DNA of 64,000 nt, from assembly GCA_023131225.1 (NCBI GenBank), contig JAGLZW010000033.1, positions 1 to 64,000 of the forward strand. Reading direction: 5' to 3'. The notes beneath the pieces are model-generated. The model saw nothing but the letters and a program-made list of their open reading frames with translations, had not been told where the DNA came from and did no database searches. Source of the stretch: Candidatus Bathyarchaeota archaeon (GTDB lineage: Archaea; Thermoproteota; Bathyarchaeia; Bathyarchaeales; SOJC01). Shown in pieces: positions 18,040 through 26,257 of this stretch; the first letter of the stretch is position 1; every line of letters begins with the position of its first letter. Position numbers and translations under genes: made by a program.

Positions 18040-20088
18040 TTACGGTTTCCACACTAGGACGGGTTTGCCGCGAATGTTAACGATGTCTCTTCTGACAAGT
18101 CCGTATTCTTCTAATCGATTCAATATGTTAATCAGATTGCTACGCTCCAGGGCTGTGTCAGTCTTTGAAGTTAAGGTTGAAGCTATAGTTTTGGTTTGCA
18201 CGATTTTTTTCTCTTTGAATAACTCTTGGATTGTCTGGAGCACAAGTTTTTCGTCTTTTGAGGCAAAATTGTTAAAGATTCTTAAGTTGTTGCTTTTCTT
18301 TCTCCATTCATTCGTGTATTCTGCAGTTTTTGTGACTGCCACAAAAGCAATTGCCAAACCTAGGAGCATTTGTTGCATGGGAATGCCAATGGAGATTAGA
18401 GATTGGCTTTTAAGTGGTTCCCAGTAGGATGCGATGGATTGTCCGAATGTTAGTAGTTCGTTTTCAAATTGTGGATACATTGTGGAGTTGAGTGTCATGA
18501 TGATTAAGCTGATTCGAACATATTTTTGCTCTACTGTGAGGCCTGTGTTGAATGTTGCTTTTTCGTACCAATAAAGAGTAACTTGAGTATAGTTGGCAGG
18601 GGTTTCAAAAACTAGATAGCGTGCGATGATTGGGACGTCTTGCAGCAGTTGTGTGTCTCTTTTATCTAACACAGATACGAGAGGATAGCGACCCTGGGAG
18701 GTTTGCCATGTTATTAGGCATACTTCCCAACTGTGGAGGTTTGAGATGGTGCTGGCAACGCCTAAGTCTACGTATATTGTTGGGTTTGACATGTTGGTTG
18801 GAAAGTAGGCGTAGAGAAGTGAGGCATCTTGACCGGCTATTTTTTCGTAGTTTGTGTCTCGGTAAAGAAACCTTAGTTGGTAGTCCGGGATTTCTGGAAA
18901 AACGTTTGTAGCGTTTTCCCAGCTTGAACTCGATGTAACTTCTATAACTCCTTGTGCAATGGCGAATGTGGGTGCTTGGATGCTCAGGGTAACGAGGTAA
19001 GTGCCGAGCAAGAGAAGGATGAGTTTTGCCCAAAACTTTGAAGAAATTTTTGAGTAAGTCGAGCCTAGAAACCTTTCGCATTTCGAACAGAAAGTCTCAA
19101 GGTTTTTCAGGCTTGTGTTACACATTGAACATGTTTGTTGGCCTTGTGATGATTGGAAGATTTGCACTTTCCAGAGTTTTTCTGTTACGAAGAGAATGAA
19201 GAGCATTCCAACGAGAATTAGCAACCACCCAGTAACGGTGTGGAATATTATCATAGCAATTTCTTCGCCGAGCCAGTATCCTATAGAGACAATCGTTGTT
19301 ATGCGAAAGATGTTCGTTGCTTCAAAGACTAGAAAGCCGAGTACGAATAGAGCAGCTTTTTTGAAAAGTGGGGCAATCACGATATATGCCAAGAAAGTGG
19401 CGAACATTATGAAAGCGGTTAGCGAGTATATTCCTGAGCATGGTACATCTATTGCGAAATAGATGAGTTGACCTGAAGAAGTGGCAACTGCAATCGTTGG
19501 TGGCCCGTAGGAAGATTGCAGGGTAACTGGTAAACCTAGAGCGCTTAGTAATGTGTAGGATGTTTGGGTGTTGAAGTTAGCCATGACTCCTCCGATGGTG
19601 TATGTGATTTCTGCGGGGATGGGTATGAGAAATAATAGAAAGAGAATGGGGAAGATTAGTACAAGGAAAGTTTTCCAGCTGAACAAGATCAATATTGTGC
19701 CTGCGATGAATATGGGAAGGGAAAAAAGATGATACTCCAACGGATAGAAGGTGTAAGAGCCGTACCAGTAAAAGAGGAAGGCGACAAGGCACAAAGCTAC
19801 ACCTACAACTTCATCTAAATACTTAGCCACCGTTTTTTTACGAAACTTTTCCAAGATAAATGAAGCCTTTACCAAATCTTTCTTTTGGTACAGAAGAAAG
19901 CCTACGAAGAAAGGAACTAAAATGATGTGGCTTGTAGCTTCGCTCTGTAAGGCTTCGTTTACAAGAATTTCGAAGTCACGCCAATACACGATAACAATAG
20001 TTAACAGTATTAAAAATGCCGAGAGAATGTACAAACGGTAAAATCCAATAAACCCCGCTGCTTTTGCGAATACTGCAACTTTTTTCAT
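18040..20088 (-). CDS. Archaeosortase/exosortase fused to zinc ribbon, EpsI-like region and winged helix
   Basis: A 682-residue, unusually long archaeosortase. Residues 1-305 form the multi-helix transpeptidase core with the catalytic triad visible: Cys217 in DVPCSG, Arg262 in NIFRIT and His283 in IFHTVTG. Then follow a cytosolic-type zinc ribbon (Cys320, 323, 334, 337), another membrane helix, and an exported EpsI-like (DUF3485-type) region of about 200 residues with WEVCLITWQ. After one more membrane helix comes a C-terminal winged helix (about 625-682) ending VNIRGKPVLVWKP. The enzyme should cut and anchor the VPEVPLG proteins nearby. The HTH tail suggests coupling to gene regulation. ATG at 20088 chosen; a GTG lies upstream. 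Confidence 0.88.
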   Translation of the reverse strand: MKKVAVFAKAAGFIGFYRLYILSAFLILLTIVIVYWRDFEILVNEALQSEATSHIILVPFFVGFLLYQKKDLVKASFILEKFRKKTVAKYLDEVVGVALCLVAFLFYWYGSYTFYPLEYHLFSLPIFIAGTILILFSWKTFLVLIFPILFLLFLIPIPAEITYTIGGVMANFNTQTSYTLLSALGLPVTLQSSYGPPTIAVATSSGQLIYFAIDVPCSGIYSLTAFIMFATFLAYIVIAPLFKKAALFVLGFLVFEATNIFRITTIVSIGYWLGEEIAMIIFHTVTGWLLILVGMLFILFVTEKLWKVQIFQSSQGQQTCSMCNTSLKNLETFCSKCERFLGSTYSKISSKFWAKLILLLLGTYLVTLSIQAPTFAIAQGVIEVTSSSSWENATNVFPEIPDYQLRFLYRDTNYEKIAGQDASLLYAYFPTNMSNPTIYVDLGVASTISNLHSWEVCLITWQTSQGRYPLVSVLDKRDTQLLQDVPIIARYLVFETPANYTQVTLYWYEKATFNTGLTVEQKYVRISLIIMTLNSTMYPQFENELLTFGQSIASYWEPLKSQSLISIGIPMQQMLLGLAIAFVAVTKTAEYTNEWRKKSNNLRIFNNFASKDEKLVLQTIQELFKEKKIVQTKTIASTLTSKTDTALERSNLINILNRLEEYGLVRRDIVNIRGKPVLVWKP

Positions 20089-20260
20089 GACTAAAAAGAC
20101 TCCGTCTGAAACTGACTGCACTCAGAAATGTGCATGCATAATTTAGATTATTGGAGGATTTAAACGCGCTGAACGTAGGGATAATTTCTTCCATCAAATT
20201 TTTGGTTTTCTGCACATTATTGGTTCGAACTTGAGAAGGAGGGGGGTCAGTTAAACAAGC

Positions 20261-20839
20261 CTAAAGGATTTTTGGAACAGCTGTTTTTCTTCTAACGATT
20301 GCAAAGACACCTAATGCTCCAAGCATGCTTAGCACGGCCGTGATTGCGCCTAAAGGCACCTCTGGAACAACGTGATAGGATATTGCCCTTAGTCCTACAA
20401 TGGGATACGGGTTTGGTCCCTGTAGGTTCCCCTCACTGTCTAGGAACAGTGCTTGAACACCCCAATTCCCGACCATGTCCAAGGTCTGCGTGTCATATGC
20501 GTCCCATACTGGTTTTCCGTCCCAAGCGTCACCGCTAAGCGTGAGGTTTTTGGGATCTGTGTCCCAGTGACTGCCGTCTGGTCGATTCCATCTGAACACA
20601 ACCTGTGTGGCTTCTGGGTGAGGAGGATCTGTTGTGCATGCTCTTACTGTGGCACTTTCACCTGGAAGAAGGTCGCCACCGTCCCATGGCCATCTAGTAA
20701 TGGCGTACCCGGAATTTAGCGCGTTAAGGCTGCCTTCAGTAGATCCTTTCAACTCATCTGCGAATGTGTGCCCAATTGCCATGCTGGCTAAAAGGATTAT
20801 GACAGATAAGTAAACAAGCAGTATGTGTCTTTCTTTCAT
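20261..20839 (-). CDS. Surface protein with C-terminal VPEVPLG sorting-type tail
   Basis: A 192-residue exported protein with a signal peptide (ILLVYLSVIILLASMAIGHTFA, about 6-27), a beta domain rich in Trp and Asp (NSGYAITRWPWDGGDLLPGE, VVFRWNRPDGSHWDTDPKN, LDMVGNWGVQALFLDSEG), and the tail YHVVPEVPLGAITAVLSML followed by RRKTAVPKIL. The tail equals that of the protein at 13686-14198. It sits 172 bases upstream of the archaeosortase gene in the same direction, so it is a strong candidate substrate. The ligand or structural role is unknown. Confidence 0.8.
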   Translation of the reverse strand: MKERHILLVYLSVIILLASMAIGHTFADELKGSTEGSLNALNSGYAITRWPWDGGDLLPGESATVRACTTDPPHPEATQVVFRWNRPDGSHWDTDPKNLTLSGDAWDGKPVWDAYDTQTLDMVGNWGVQALFLDSEGNLQGPNPYPIVGLRAISYHVVPEVPLGAITAVLSMLGALGVFAIVRRKTAVPKIL

Positions 20840-20956
20840 TTTGGGTCACCGAAAATCAAAGTATTCGTCCCTAATAAACCATTAATGGATATTATTATAG
20901 AAAATAAAAACAGAAGTTCTATCCTTGCATTGTAAGGCGTAATCAGTGATGTAGTC

Positions 20957-21655
20957 TTAGATGAAGTTTGCTTTGAGAATTGTCTTGAGGATTGTAAAGC
21001 CATCTGAAAAGGTATTTAGTTTCGAGAGACCGTTTTTTCTTTTGTCGCAAGTTATGGGCTCTTCTATAACCTTGAAGCCATTCTTGAGTGTTTTAATGGT
21101 AAGTTCACTTTCTATTTCATAACCGTTAGAGAATAATTCGATTCCTTTTAGCACTTTTCTTTTGAAAGCTCTGAAACCAGTTTGGCTGTCCGTGATTTTC
21201 TTTTTTGTAAGAAGCAGTATTAGAATGTTGAACAAATGATTACCGAAGGTGTGAAGTTTGGATGTTACTTCTTTTCCATGGGTCCCAAGAAATCTCGATC
21301 CGATAACAACGTCAGCGCCATAAAGCAGGGGCTTGATTAATTTTGGTATCTCGTCTGGTCTGTGAGAGCCGTCAGCGTCCAATGTAACCAGAATTTGTCC
21401 TCTTGCATTTGCCAGTCCTTTTCTAATTGCGTAGCCTTTACCGTGGTTGGTCAGGTAGCTTATCAATTTAGCTCCATTGTTTGAAGCATAATGTCGCGTT
21501 TTGTCATTGGAGCCGTCGTCAATGACGATGACTTCGTAGGTAAGGTTTAGAGAGTTCAAAGAGTCTTCTGTTTGCGCGATGATATCCGCTATGTTCTTCT
21601 CCTCGTTGAATGCGGGAATTACTACCGAAATCATCGGATTGGCTTCTGGTTGCAT
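20957..21655 (-). CDS. GT2 dolichyl-phosphate-sugar synthase-like glycosyltransferase
   Basis: A 232-residue soluble GT-A enzyme: ISVVIPAFNEEKNI (about 8-21), EVIVIDDGSNDKTRHYA, the nucleotide-binding LVTLDADGSHRPDEI and VIGSRFLG, then TDSQTGFRAFKR. This set is typical of dolichol-phosphate mannose/glucose synthases and UgtP-like GT2 enzymes that load a sugar onto a lipid carrier. It is likely to feed the surface glycan genes in this window. No membrane tail is present. ATG at 21655 chosen; TTG at 21703 and ATG at 21634 are alternatives. Confidence 0.85.
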   Translation of the reverse strand: MQPEANPMISVVIPAFNEEKNIADIIAQTEDSLNSLNLTYEVIVIDDGSNDKTRHYASNNGAKLISYLTNHGKGYAIRKGLANARGQILVTLDADGSHRPDEIPKLIKPLLYGADVVIGSRFLGTHGKEVTSKLHTFGNHLFNILILLLTKKKITDSQTGFRAFKRKVLKGIELFSNGYEIESELTIKTLKNGFKVIEEPITCDKRKNGLSKLNTFSDGFTILKTILKANFI

Positions 21656-21895
21656 CTGTGTCTCGCTTTCTCCCTTATTCAGTTTGTTTCTCAACACATA
21701 CAACGAAATGTAGTTCTTAAACTATGTGGAAATATGACCTAGAACAATTAGTGGAATGTTATAGAGTAACTCTAGCGCGCACATTAAGGCTTCCGAAAAA
21801 ATGTACGTGTTATTTTTCGCGTGTGCATGTAGACTGGATATCTACGCCTTTTTTGCTAAAACTAGTGGGATTTTCATCAGGTTTGAAATGATTTT

Positions 21896-22192
21896 AAAGC
21901 GGAGAGACATAGGGCTAAGCCGATGATTTCATCTAATGAAACATGTCTTGTTTTTTCTCGAGGCCTTTCCAGCGAAACTGATGCTTTACATTATTTCTTT
22001 TTCGGTGTAGTATGTGATGAGGAATGGAACGAGAAGTATGTGGCTTACCGATTCGCTTTGCAGGACCTTGTTCGTTAGGATTGTTAGGTCTTGCCAGTAA
22101 ACGATTAAGATAGTGAGTAGTATTAGGGTCGTGGAGAAGATTGTGTGGTATTTGGGCTTTACGGTTGCAATGGTCTTAGGAAACGCTTTCAC
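21896..22192 (-). pseudogene. Archaeosortase remnant, frameshifted and truncated
   Basis: The 5' part encodes ILLTILIVYWQDLTILTNKV and SVSHILLVPF, a close match to residues 26-60 of the archaeosortase at 18040-20088. It ends at a stop at 21986. One base over, the next frame continues the same homology (KASVSLERPREKTRHVSLDE, IIGLALCLSA), matching residues 74-103, and then homology stops. So this is the broken start of a second archaeosortase, missing all catalytic residues. It sits directly downstream of a GVYW-family gene, preserving an old gene order. Confidence 0.85.
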
Positions 22193-22248
22193 TGTTTTCT
22201 TTGTATGAGGCTCTTAACGTTGAGTTTTTATGTGCTTTGTAGAAAGGG

Positions 22249-22803
22249 TTAGCTGTTGTATTTGGATGTGTTGATGATGATGTCGAAGCTGAAGTTTTTT
22301 ACATCGTTGTTGATGAGGTAATGGATGAAGTTGGGGGAGGAGGAAGCTGATAAGGTTAGTGTCACTTGAATAGTTTCGTTTTGTTGAATTGTGGTTTCAT
22401 TGTAGTTCCATGTTAGGTTCATGTAAGGTGAAGTATCGGTGGGTCCTGTAACAGTTTTGCCATCTGATTTTTGGAAGGTCCAGTTTGCAGTGTTAAGGTG
22501 GAGGGCTGCATTGATGTTGCTTATGCTTTGCAGGTAAAGCGTGACGTTGTTTGATGATCCTGGGTAGCTGGTTCCCCAGTAGATTTCTTTTGTTTCGTTT
22601 TCAAGGTTTGCATCCCAATAGGCTTTGACGCCCAATGTGTGTATGGTTCCGATGCTTGGAACGTATAGATTGTAAGTTTTGCTTAACCATATAGACAGTA
22701 CGGTGCTGAGAATTATCGTTATCAGTGCGACAACTATTATCAGCAGTATTGTTTTCTTTGAAGAACGCAGAAACGTAATGAAAGAATCGAACTTGGCTTT
22801 TAT
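22249..22803 (-). CDS. Membrane-anchored exported GVYW-family protein, atypical start
   Basis: Homologue of the 12985 and 16074 products. A membrane segment (TILLIIVVALITIILSTVLS) precedes IHTLGVKAYWD, KEIYWGTSYPGSSNNVTLYL, a TANW turn, YMNLTWNY and a final FSFDIIINTS. The membrane segment and basic start lie upstream of any ATG, GTG or TTG in the frame. The frame opens at a stop at 22819-22821, with an AGGTGGC box at 22811-22817 and an ATA at 22803 six bases later, taken here as a possible start. An ATG at 22843 in another frame would need a frameshift. A TTG at 22635 would remove the membrane anchor. Several Asn-X-Ser/Thr sites suggest N-glycosylation. Confidence 0.6.
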   Translation of the reverse strand: MKAKFDSFITFLRSSKKTILLIIVVALITIILSTVLSIWLSKTYNLYVPSIGTIHTLGVKAYWDANLENETKEIYWGTSYPGSSNNVTLYLQSISNINAALHLNTANWTFQKSDGKTVTGPTDTSPYMNLTWNYNETTIQQNETIQVTLTLSASSSPNFIHYLINNDVKNFSFDIIINTSKYNS

Positions 22804-23114
22804 TTTTGAGCCACCTATTTACTTTGTTCTTGCGTGGGCGCATCTATTTACAAGATGTCGAGAGAGGTAAAAAACTATTTCAATTTTGCTTATGCGCGTT
22901 CTTCTTCATGTTTTGCAGGGAAAAACACGTGCGCATGGTCATACCGCCACCGGAGCATAACCAAGGCTTCGTATAAATTACGTTTACGTCATATCGCACG
23001 AAGAAAAATACACAAATCAACTAAGAAGTCGTTGCGTTCAGTCAGATCAAATAAAACGGACACTGTGATCAAAAGGGAATGGTGCCAGCAAGGCTGCTAT
23101 GATGAGAGCGTGGG

Positions 23115-23510
23115 TCAAATTAGCTCGTCGAGCTTCAAAACCTTAATGTAGGGTTTTGCTTTATCTATTATGCCTGCATCTTCTGTTGTTAAGGGCAGCT
23201 TTTTGTCTTTGGCATAGCATATGTAGGATGCGTCGTAAAATGTCAATTTTAACTTTTCAGCTATGCGTAATATTTCTTCCTCGCGGCAACTTATCGTTGA
23301 TATTTCCATCAAGTTAAGCACTTTTTTAACTATCTTAGCGAGCTTTGTTAATTCTTTGCTATTAACTCGTCTATGCAAGGTGTTCTCTTTCCATAAGACG
23401 TTTCCCAACTCATATCTTGTCAATTCTAGAGTGTAGTTTCCAGCCAAGACTTCTACCAAATTCTCTTTTATGGCCCTGAATATTGAAGAGGAATCGAACA
23501 CGTAGCTCAT
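23115..23510 (-). CDS. vapC: PIN-domain toxin (VapC family)
   Basis: A 131-residue PIN RNase: MSYVFDSSSIFRAI with the first catalytic Asp, ELTRYELGNVLWKE with the Glu, FYDASYICYAKDKKLPLTTED with the last Asp pair. The gene overlaps the end of the upstream antitoxin gene by four bases. It belongs to the subfamily common in thermophilic and mesophilic archaea. Confidence 0.88.
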   Translation of the reverse strand: MSYVFDSSSIFRAIKENLVEVLAGNYTLELTRYELGNVLWKENTLHRRVNSKELTKLAKIVKKVLNLMEISTISCREEEILRIAEKLKLTFYDASYICYAKDKKLPLTTEDAGIIDKAKPYIKVLKLDELI

Positions 23511-23749
23511 CTTTGGTCTCTGTCCTCTCTAATACTTCGTACAATGGCTTCCGTGCGTATCCTGTTAAGCATCGGCTTTAGACTCTCTATCTCATCTTTA
23601 ATCCTCTGAATCTCCCTCCTTCTTACCTCTTCCTCAATGGCTCTTCGCAACAGCGTAGATGGCTTGATGTTGAGCAGCTTCATCTTCTCCTTAACTTCAA
23701 GGGGGACTTTCACAGACACGGTGACATACCTACCCAATATTACCACCAT
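23507..23749 (-). CDS. vapB: VapB-type antitoxin (ribbon-helix-helix)
   Basis: An 80-residue protein: N-terminal strand RYVTVSVKVPLEVKEKMKLL, then the helix STLLRRAIEEEVRRREIQ, a ribbon-helix-helix DNA-binding unit, followed by a charged helix ending IREDRDQR that would wrap the toxin. It overlaps vapC by four bases. A typical self-regulating antitoxin. Confidence 0.8.
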   Translation of the reverse strand: MVVILGRYVTVSVKVPLEVKEKMKLLNIKPSTLLRRAIEEEVRRREIQRIKDEIESLKPMLNRIRTEAIVRSIREDRDQR

Positions 23750-23867
23750 TCTATACTACAAAAAAATCGGAATATAAGGTTTACCCTTGTTTCGATACGC
23801 ACATATGTAGCGCGCGCCGAAAATTAGAATAATCATATAGAACTATTCTGCTTCAAGAGGAATACGA

Positions 23868-24140
23868 ATGGAGAGTAAAAAAAGATCTGTAATGAAGTCA
23901 ATCACTTGGAGATTGCTGGGTATCATCATTCTCGGAGGGATAACTTGGTTTCTCACAGAAAGTTGGGAAATCACCGCAACTGTGACCATACTATTTCATG
24001 TTATAAGAGTAATTCTATACTATTTCCATGAAAGGTTGTGGGATGGAATTGACTGGGGGCTTAAGGATAAAAATGAGTTGACAGAGAAAGAAAAGAAGAG
24101 AATGATGAAAAGATTGAGACGCCTTGGGTATATAGATTAG
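23868..24140 (+). CDS. DUF2061 membrane protein
   Basis: A 90-residue protein with the DUF2061 pattern: KSITWRLLGIIILGGITWFL (first helix), a second helix TATVTILFHVIRVILYY, and FHERLWDGIDWG. DUF2061 proteins often sit beside sulfate-activation genes, as here near cysC and sat, and are thought to be membrane components of that pathway. The charged tail ends in RLRRLGYID, a tail nearly shared with the small protein at 28823-29062 and the sulfatase-like enzyme at 38580-40049. Confidence 0.85.
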   Translation: MESKKRSVMKSITWRLLGIIILGGITWFLTESWEITATVTILFHVIRVILYYFHERLWDGIDWGLKDKNELTEKEKKRMMKRLRRLGYID

Positions 24141-24475
24141 GGAAAAACGAGCGAACTCCAAACTTTTGTGTGTTGAGGGTTTAAATCCCACCCCCACACG
24201 AGTTTAGCTCAAGGTGAACGTGGGGCAACGTGCATTTTGACTTGCTCTCTGCAAAACTTCAAGATGAAAGATATTAGAAGACTTGTGCTATTACACACAC
24301 TCAGGCACACTTTTTTCTGACAGCTTTTGCGGAAATTTCTACAAGCATGTTTGACAATGGAATCCTGTCAAATTGAAATGCGCGTGCTATCCAGCAAGCC
24401 TTCTAAGGATCTCTAAAATTGTCAGCTCAACATCAGGATTAACTGGTTCAAAAGAACTCTTTTAAAGCAATAACT
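24141..24475. other. Intergenic region without recognised gene
   Basis: Lies between two convergent genes (DUF2061 and DHH). It holds a GGGTTTAAATCCC stretch that resembles a T-arm, but no acceptor stem or anticodon arm surrounds it. An alternating purine-pyrimidine GCGCGTGC occurs near 24377-24384. No coding pattern is seen. Confidence 0.5.
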
Positions 24476-25657
24476 TCAAAGGCAGTTGCTCCTGGCAGAT
24501 GTACGAAGATATTGCAACGTGTTTTTCTTCCAAAGGTCAATGTCTTCATTTCGTAGAATGCAACCAGCGGCATCTCGGTGGCCTCCACCAGAAGCTTGCA
24601 CTAGACCAGTAGTGGTTGATTCAGCTAAAGTGGCTAGATCAGTTTTTACTTTGCTTCCTCTTCGCAAAGATACTTTCATTGTTTCCTGAGTTTCAGGAGA
24701 TATGACGGCAATGGTTGTGTTTGGGTTATTGTGTTGCAGTTGCGTGGCTATTTGGCTGGTGATGTTAAACTTTGGTTTTATGGAGTAAACCGCTAGTTGG
24801 GAGTCTGAGTGGAACTCGGCTTTAGAGTCAAACTGTTCTAGATATTTACTTAGCTCTTTGTCAACTTCCTTTCTATACCTATGGAGAAGCGTGGCTTTTT
24901 CCGTTTTGCCTTCAAGTAACATTGTTGGATCGTCCAACTGCAAGGCTTCATTCAATGCTTCCACTGCTATTTTTGCTCCTGAATAGTCTGAATGTTGATA
25001 GCCAGCGTTAACAAGGTGCGCCATGGTCATTAGAGGCGAGCGAAGGGCCGTTGCCTGGTTGATGGTTTCGAAAGGATAAAGCGAAGGATAACGATTCCTC
25101 ACTTCCTGTAACAAGTCTCTGCATTCTTTAGCCCGATAATCTGCAACTACGCCTACAGCAGCCACCCAGCACACATCATTTTCCTTCATGTAATTTTTGT
25201 ATAAGACATAGGAATAATGGGCTGCTGGTATGTTTCCAAGGTTAAAGTTTAACGGGTTTATGTGGGTGCATCTGTCAGACCATCTGAGAGATTTTGATTG
25301 AATATGGTGGTCATATATCAGTATGTGTGCCTTAAGAAAGCTTAGAAGTGTCTTAATTTTCTCTACTGACTTTGTAAGTGCAAGATCAAGCGAAACTATG
25401 AAACTTGGACTTTTTCCTTGAAGTTTTTCAAGAAGTCTCGGTGTCAACTCAACTGAATGATTCTCTGGCGAGGCGAAATCAAGGAACCCATGCTTGGCTC
25501 GTTTTGATACTAAATTAAGAAGAATGGCAGCAGCACAGCAACCGTCAGCGTCGTCGTGAAAGAGTAAGAAGGCAGAGTTTTCTGTGAAAATATGGGATAA
25601 CATTGTTTCTGACTGTTTGATGATTTTTATCCAGTTTTCCAAAGGAGCCAACTTCAA
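24476..25657 (-). CDS. DHH-family phosphoesterase (RecJ-like)
   Basis: A 393-residue DHH/DHHA1 protein. FLLFHDDADGCCAAAIL (about 31-47) holds the first metal site, IVSLDLAL the second, and ILIYDHHIQ (about 112-120) the DHH motif. The C-terminal DHHA1 domain ends in ASGGGHRDAAGC (about 354-365), the substrate-binding glycine loop. Archaeal relatives act as single-strand nucleases (GAN/RecJ-like, CMG partner) or as nanoRNA/cyclic-dinucleotide hydrolases. The short form here fits the latter or a RecJ-like paralogue. It starts with TTG. It is transcribed alone or with the upstream sulfate genes 55 bases away. Confidence 0.85.
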   Translation of the reverse strand: MKLAPLENWIKIIKQSETMLSHIFTENSAFLLFHDDADGCCAAAILLNLVSKRAKHGFLDFASPENHSVELTPRLLEKLQGKSPSFIVSLDLALTKSVEKIKTLLSFLKAHILIYDHHIQSKSLRWSDRCTHINPLNFNLGNIPAAHYSYVLYKNYMKENDVCWVAAVGVVADYRAKECRDLLQEVRNRYPSLYPFETINQATALRSPLMTMAHLVNAGYQHSDYSGAKIAVEALNEALQLDDPTMLLEGKTEKATLLHRYRKEVDKELSKYLEQFDSKAEFHSDSQLAVYSIKPKFNITSQIATQLQHNNPNTTIAVISPETQETMKVSLRRGSKVKTDLATLAESTTTGLVQASGGGHRDAAGCILRNEDIDLWKKNTLQYLRTSARSNCL

Positions 25658-25711
25658 ATTGTCGCCAGTTGCTAGAGGCAGAATCGACTATGGTTGTCTG
25701 GGAAGTAGTTA

Positions 25712-26257
25712 TTAAGACTTAGATTTAATGTAACCGAGTTTCACAAGCTTTCCAATGACTTTTGCTGCGTTGTTTTGTGAGGAATCATGTTCGGTGTCCA
25801 GCAGCACTTCAGGGTTCGAAGGCTCTTCATAGGGGTCTTGAATCCCAGTCATGTTAGTTATCTCTCCAGCAAGGGCTTTCTTGTAAAGACCTTTCGGATC
25901 TCGTCTAATGCATTCTTCGATGGAGCAGCTTAGGTAAACTTCGACAAATTTGGGTAGGTTTTCTCTTGCGTAGGCTCTAGTGCTTCTGTAGGGCGAGATC
26001 AGAGAAACGATGGCGTTTACGCCGTTTCGTGTTAGGAGTCTGCAGACATAAATTATTCTTTTGTTGTGTGTGTCTCTGTCTTCCTTGCTAAAACCAAGCC
26101 CTTTGCTAAGGTTTCTTCTCACTTCATCGCCGTCAAACAGCTCCACCTTAAGATTCCTAGCCTTCAATTCGCGAAGTAGTCCTTGTGCAATCGTTGTTTT
26201 CCCCGAACCAGGTAAACCAGTTAGCCAAACCACAAATCCTTGATCTTCTTTGCTCAT
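25712..26257 (-). CDS. cysC: Adenylylsulfate kinase
   Basis: A 181-residue APS kinase, turning APS and ATP into PAPS. Walker A is GLPGSGKTT (about 14-22), followed by the APS-binding ELFDGDEVRRNLSKGLGFS (about 39-57) and IVSLISPYRSTRAYAR, and the lid region KALAGEITNMTGIQDPYEEP. Its ATG comes immediately before the preceding gene's stop region (26258), so it is cotranscribed with the phosphodiesterase-like gene and sat. With no PAPS reductase nearby, its product is more likely used for sulfate transfer than for reduction. Confidence 0.95.
   Translation of the reverse strand: MSKEDQGFVVWLTGLPGSGKTTIAQGLLRELKARNLKVELFDGDEVRRNLSKGLGFSKEDRDTHNKRIIYVCRLLTRNGVNAIVSLISPYRSTRAYARENLPKFVEVYLSCSIEECIRRDPKGLYKKALAGEITNMTGIQDPYEEPSNPEVLLDTEHDSSQNNAAKVIGKLVKLGYIKSKS

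Noticed and set aside
24165-24205. tRNA-like T-arm GGGTTTAAATCCC
   Set aside because: No acceptor stem, D-arm or anticodon arm can be drawn around it on either strand.
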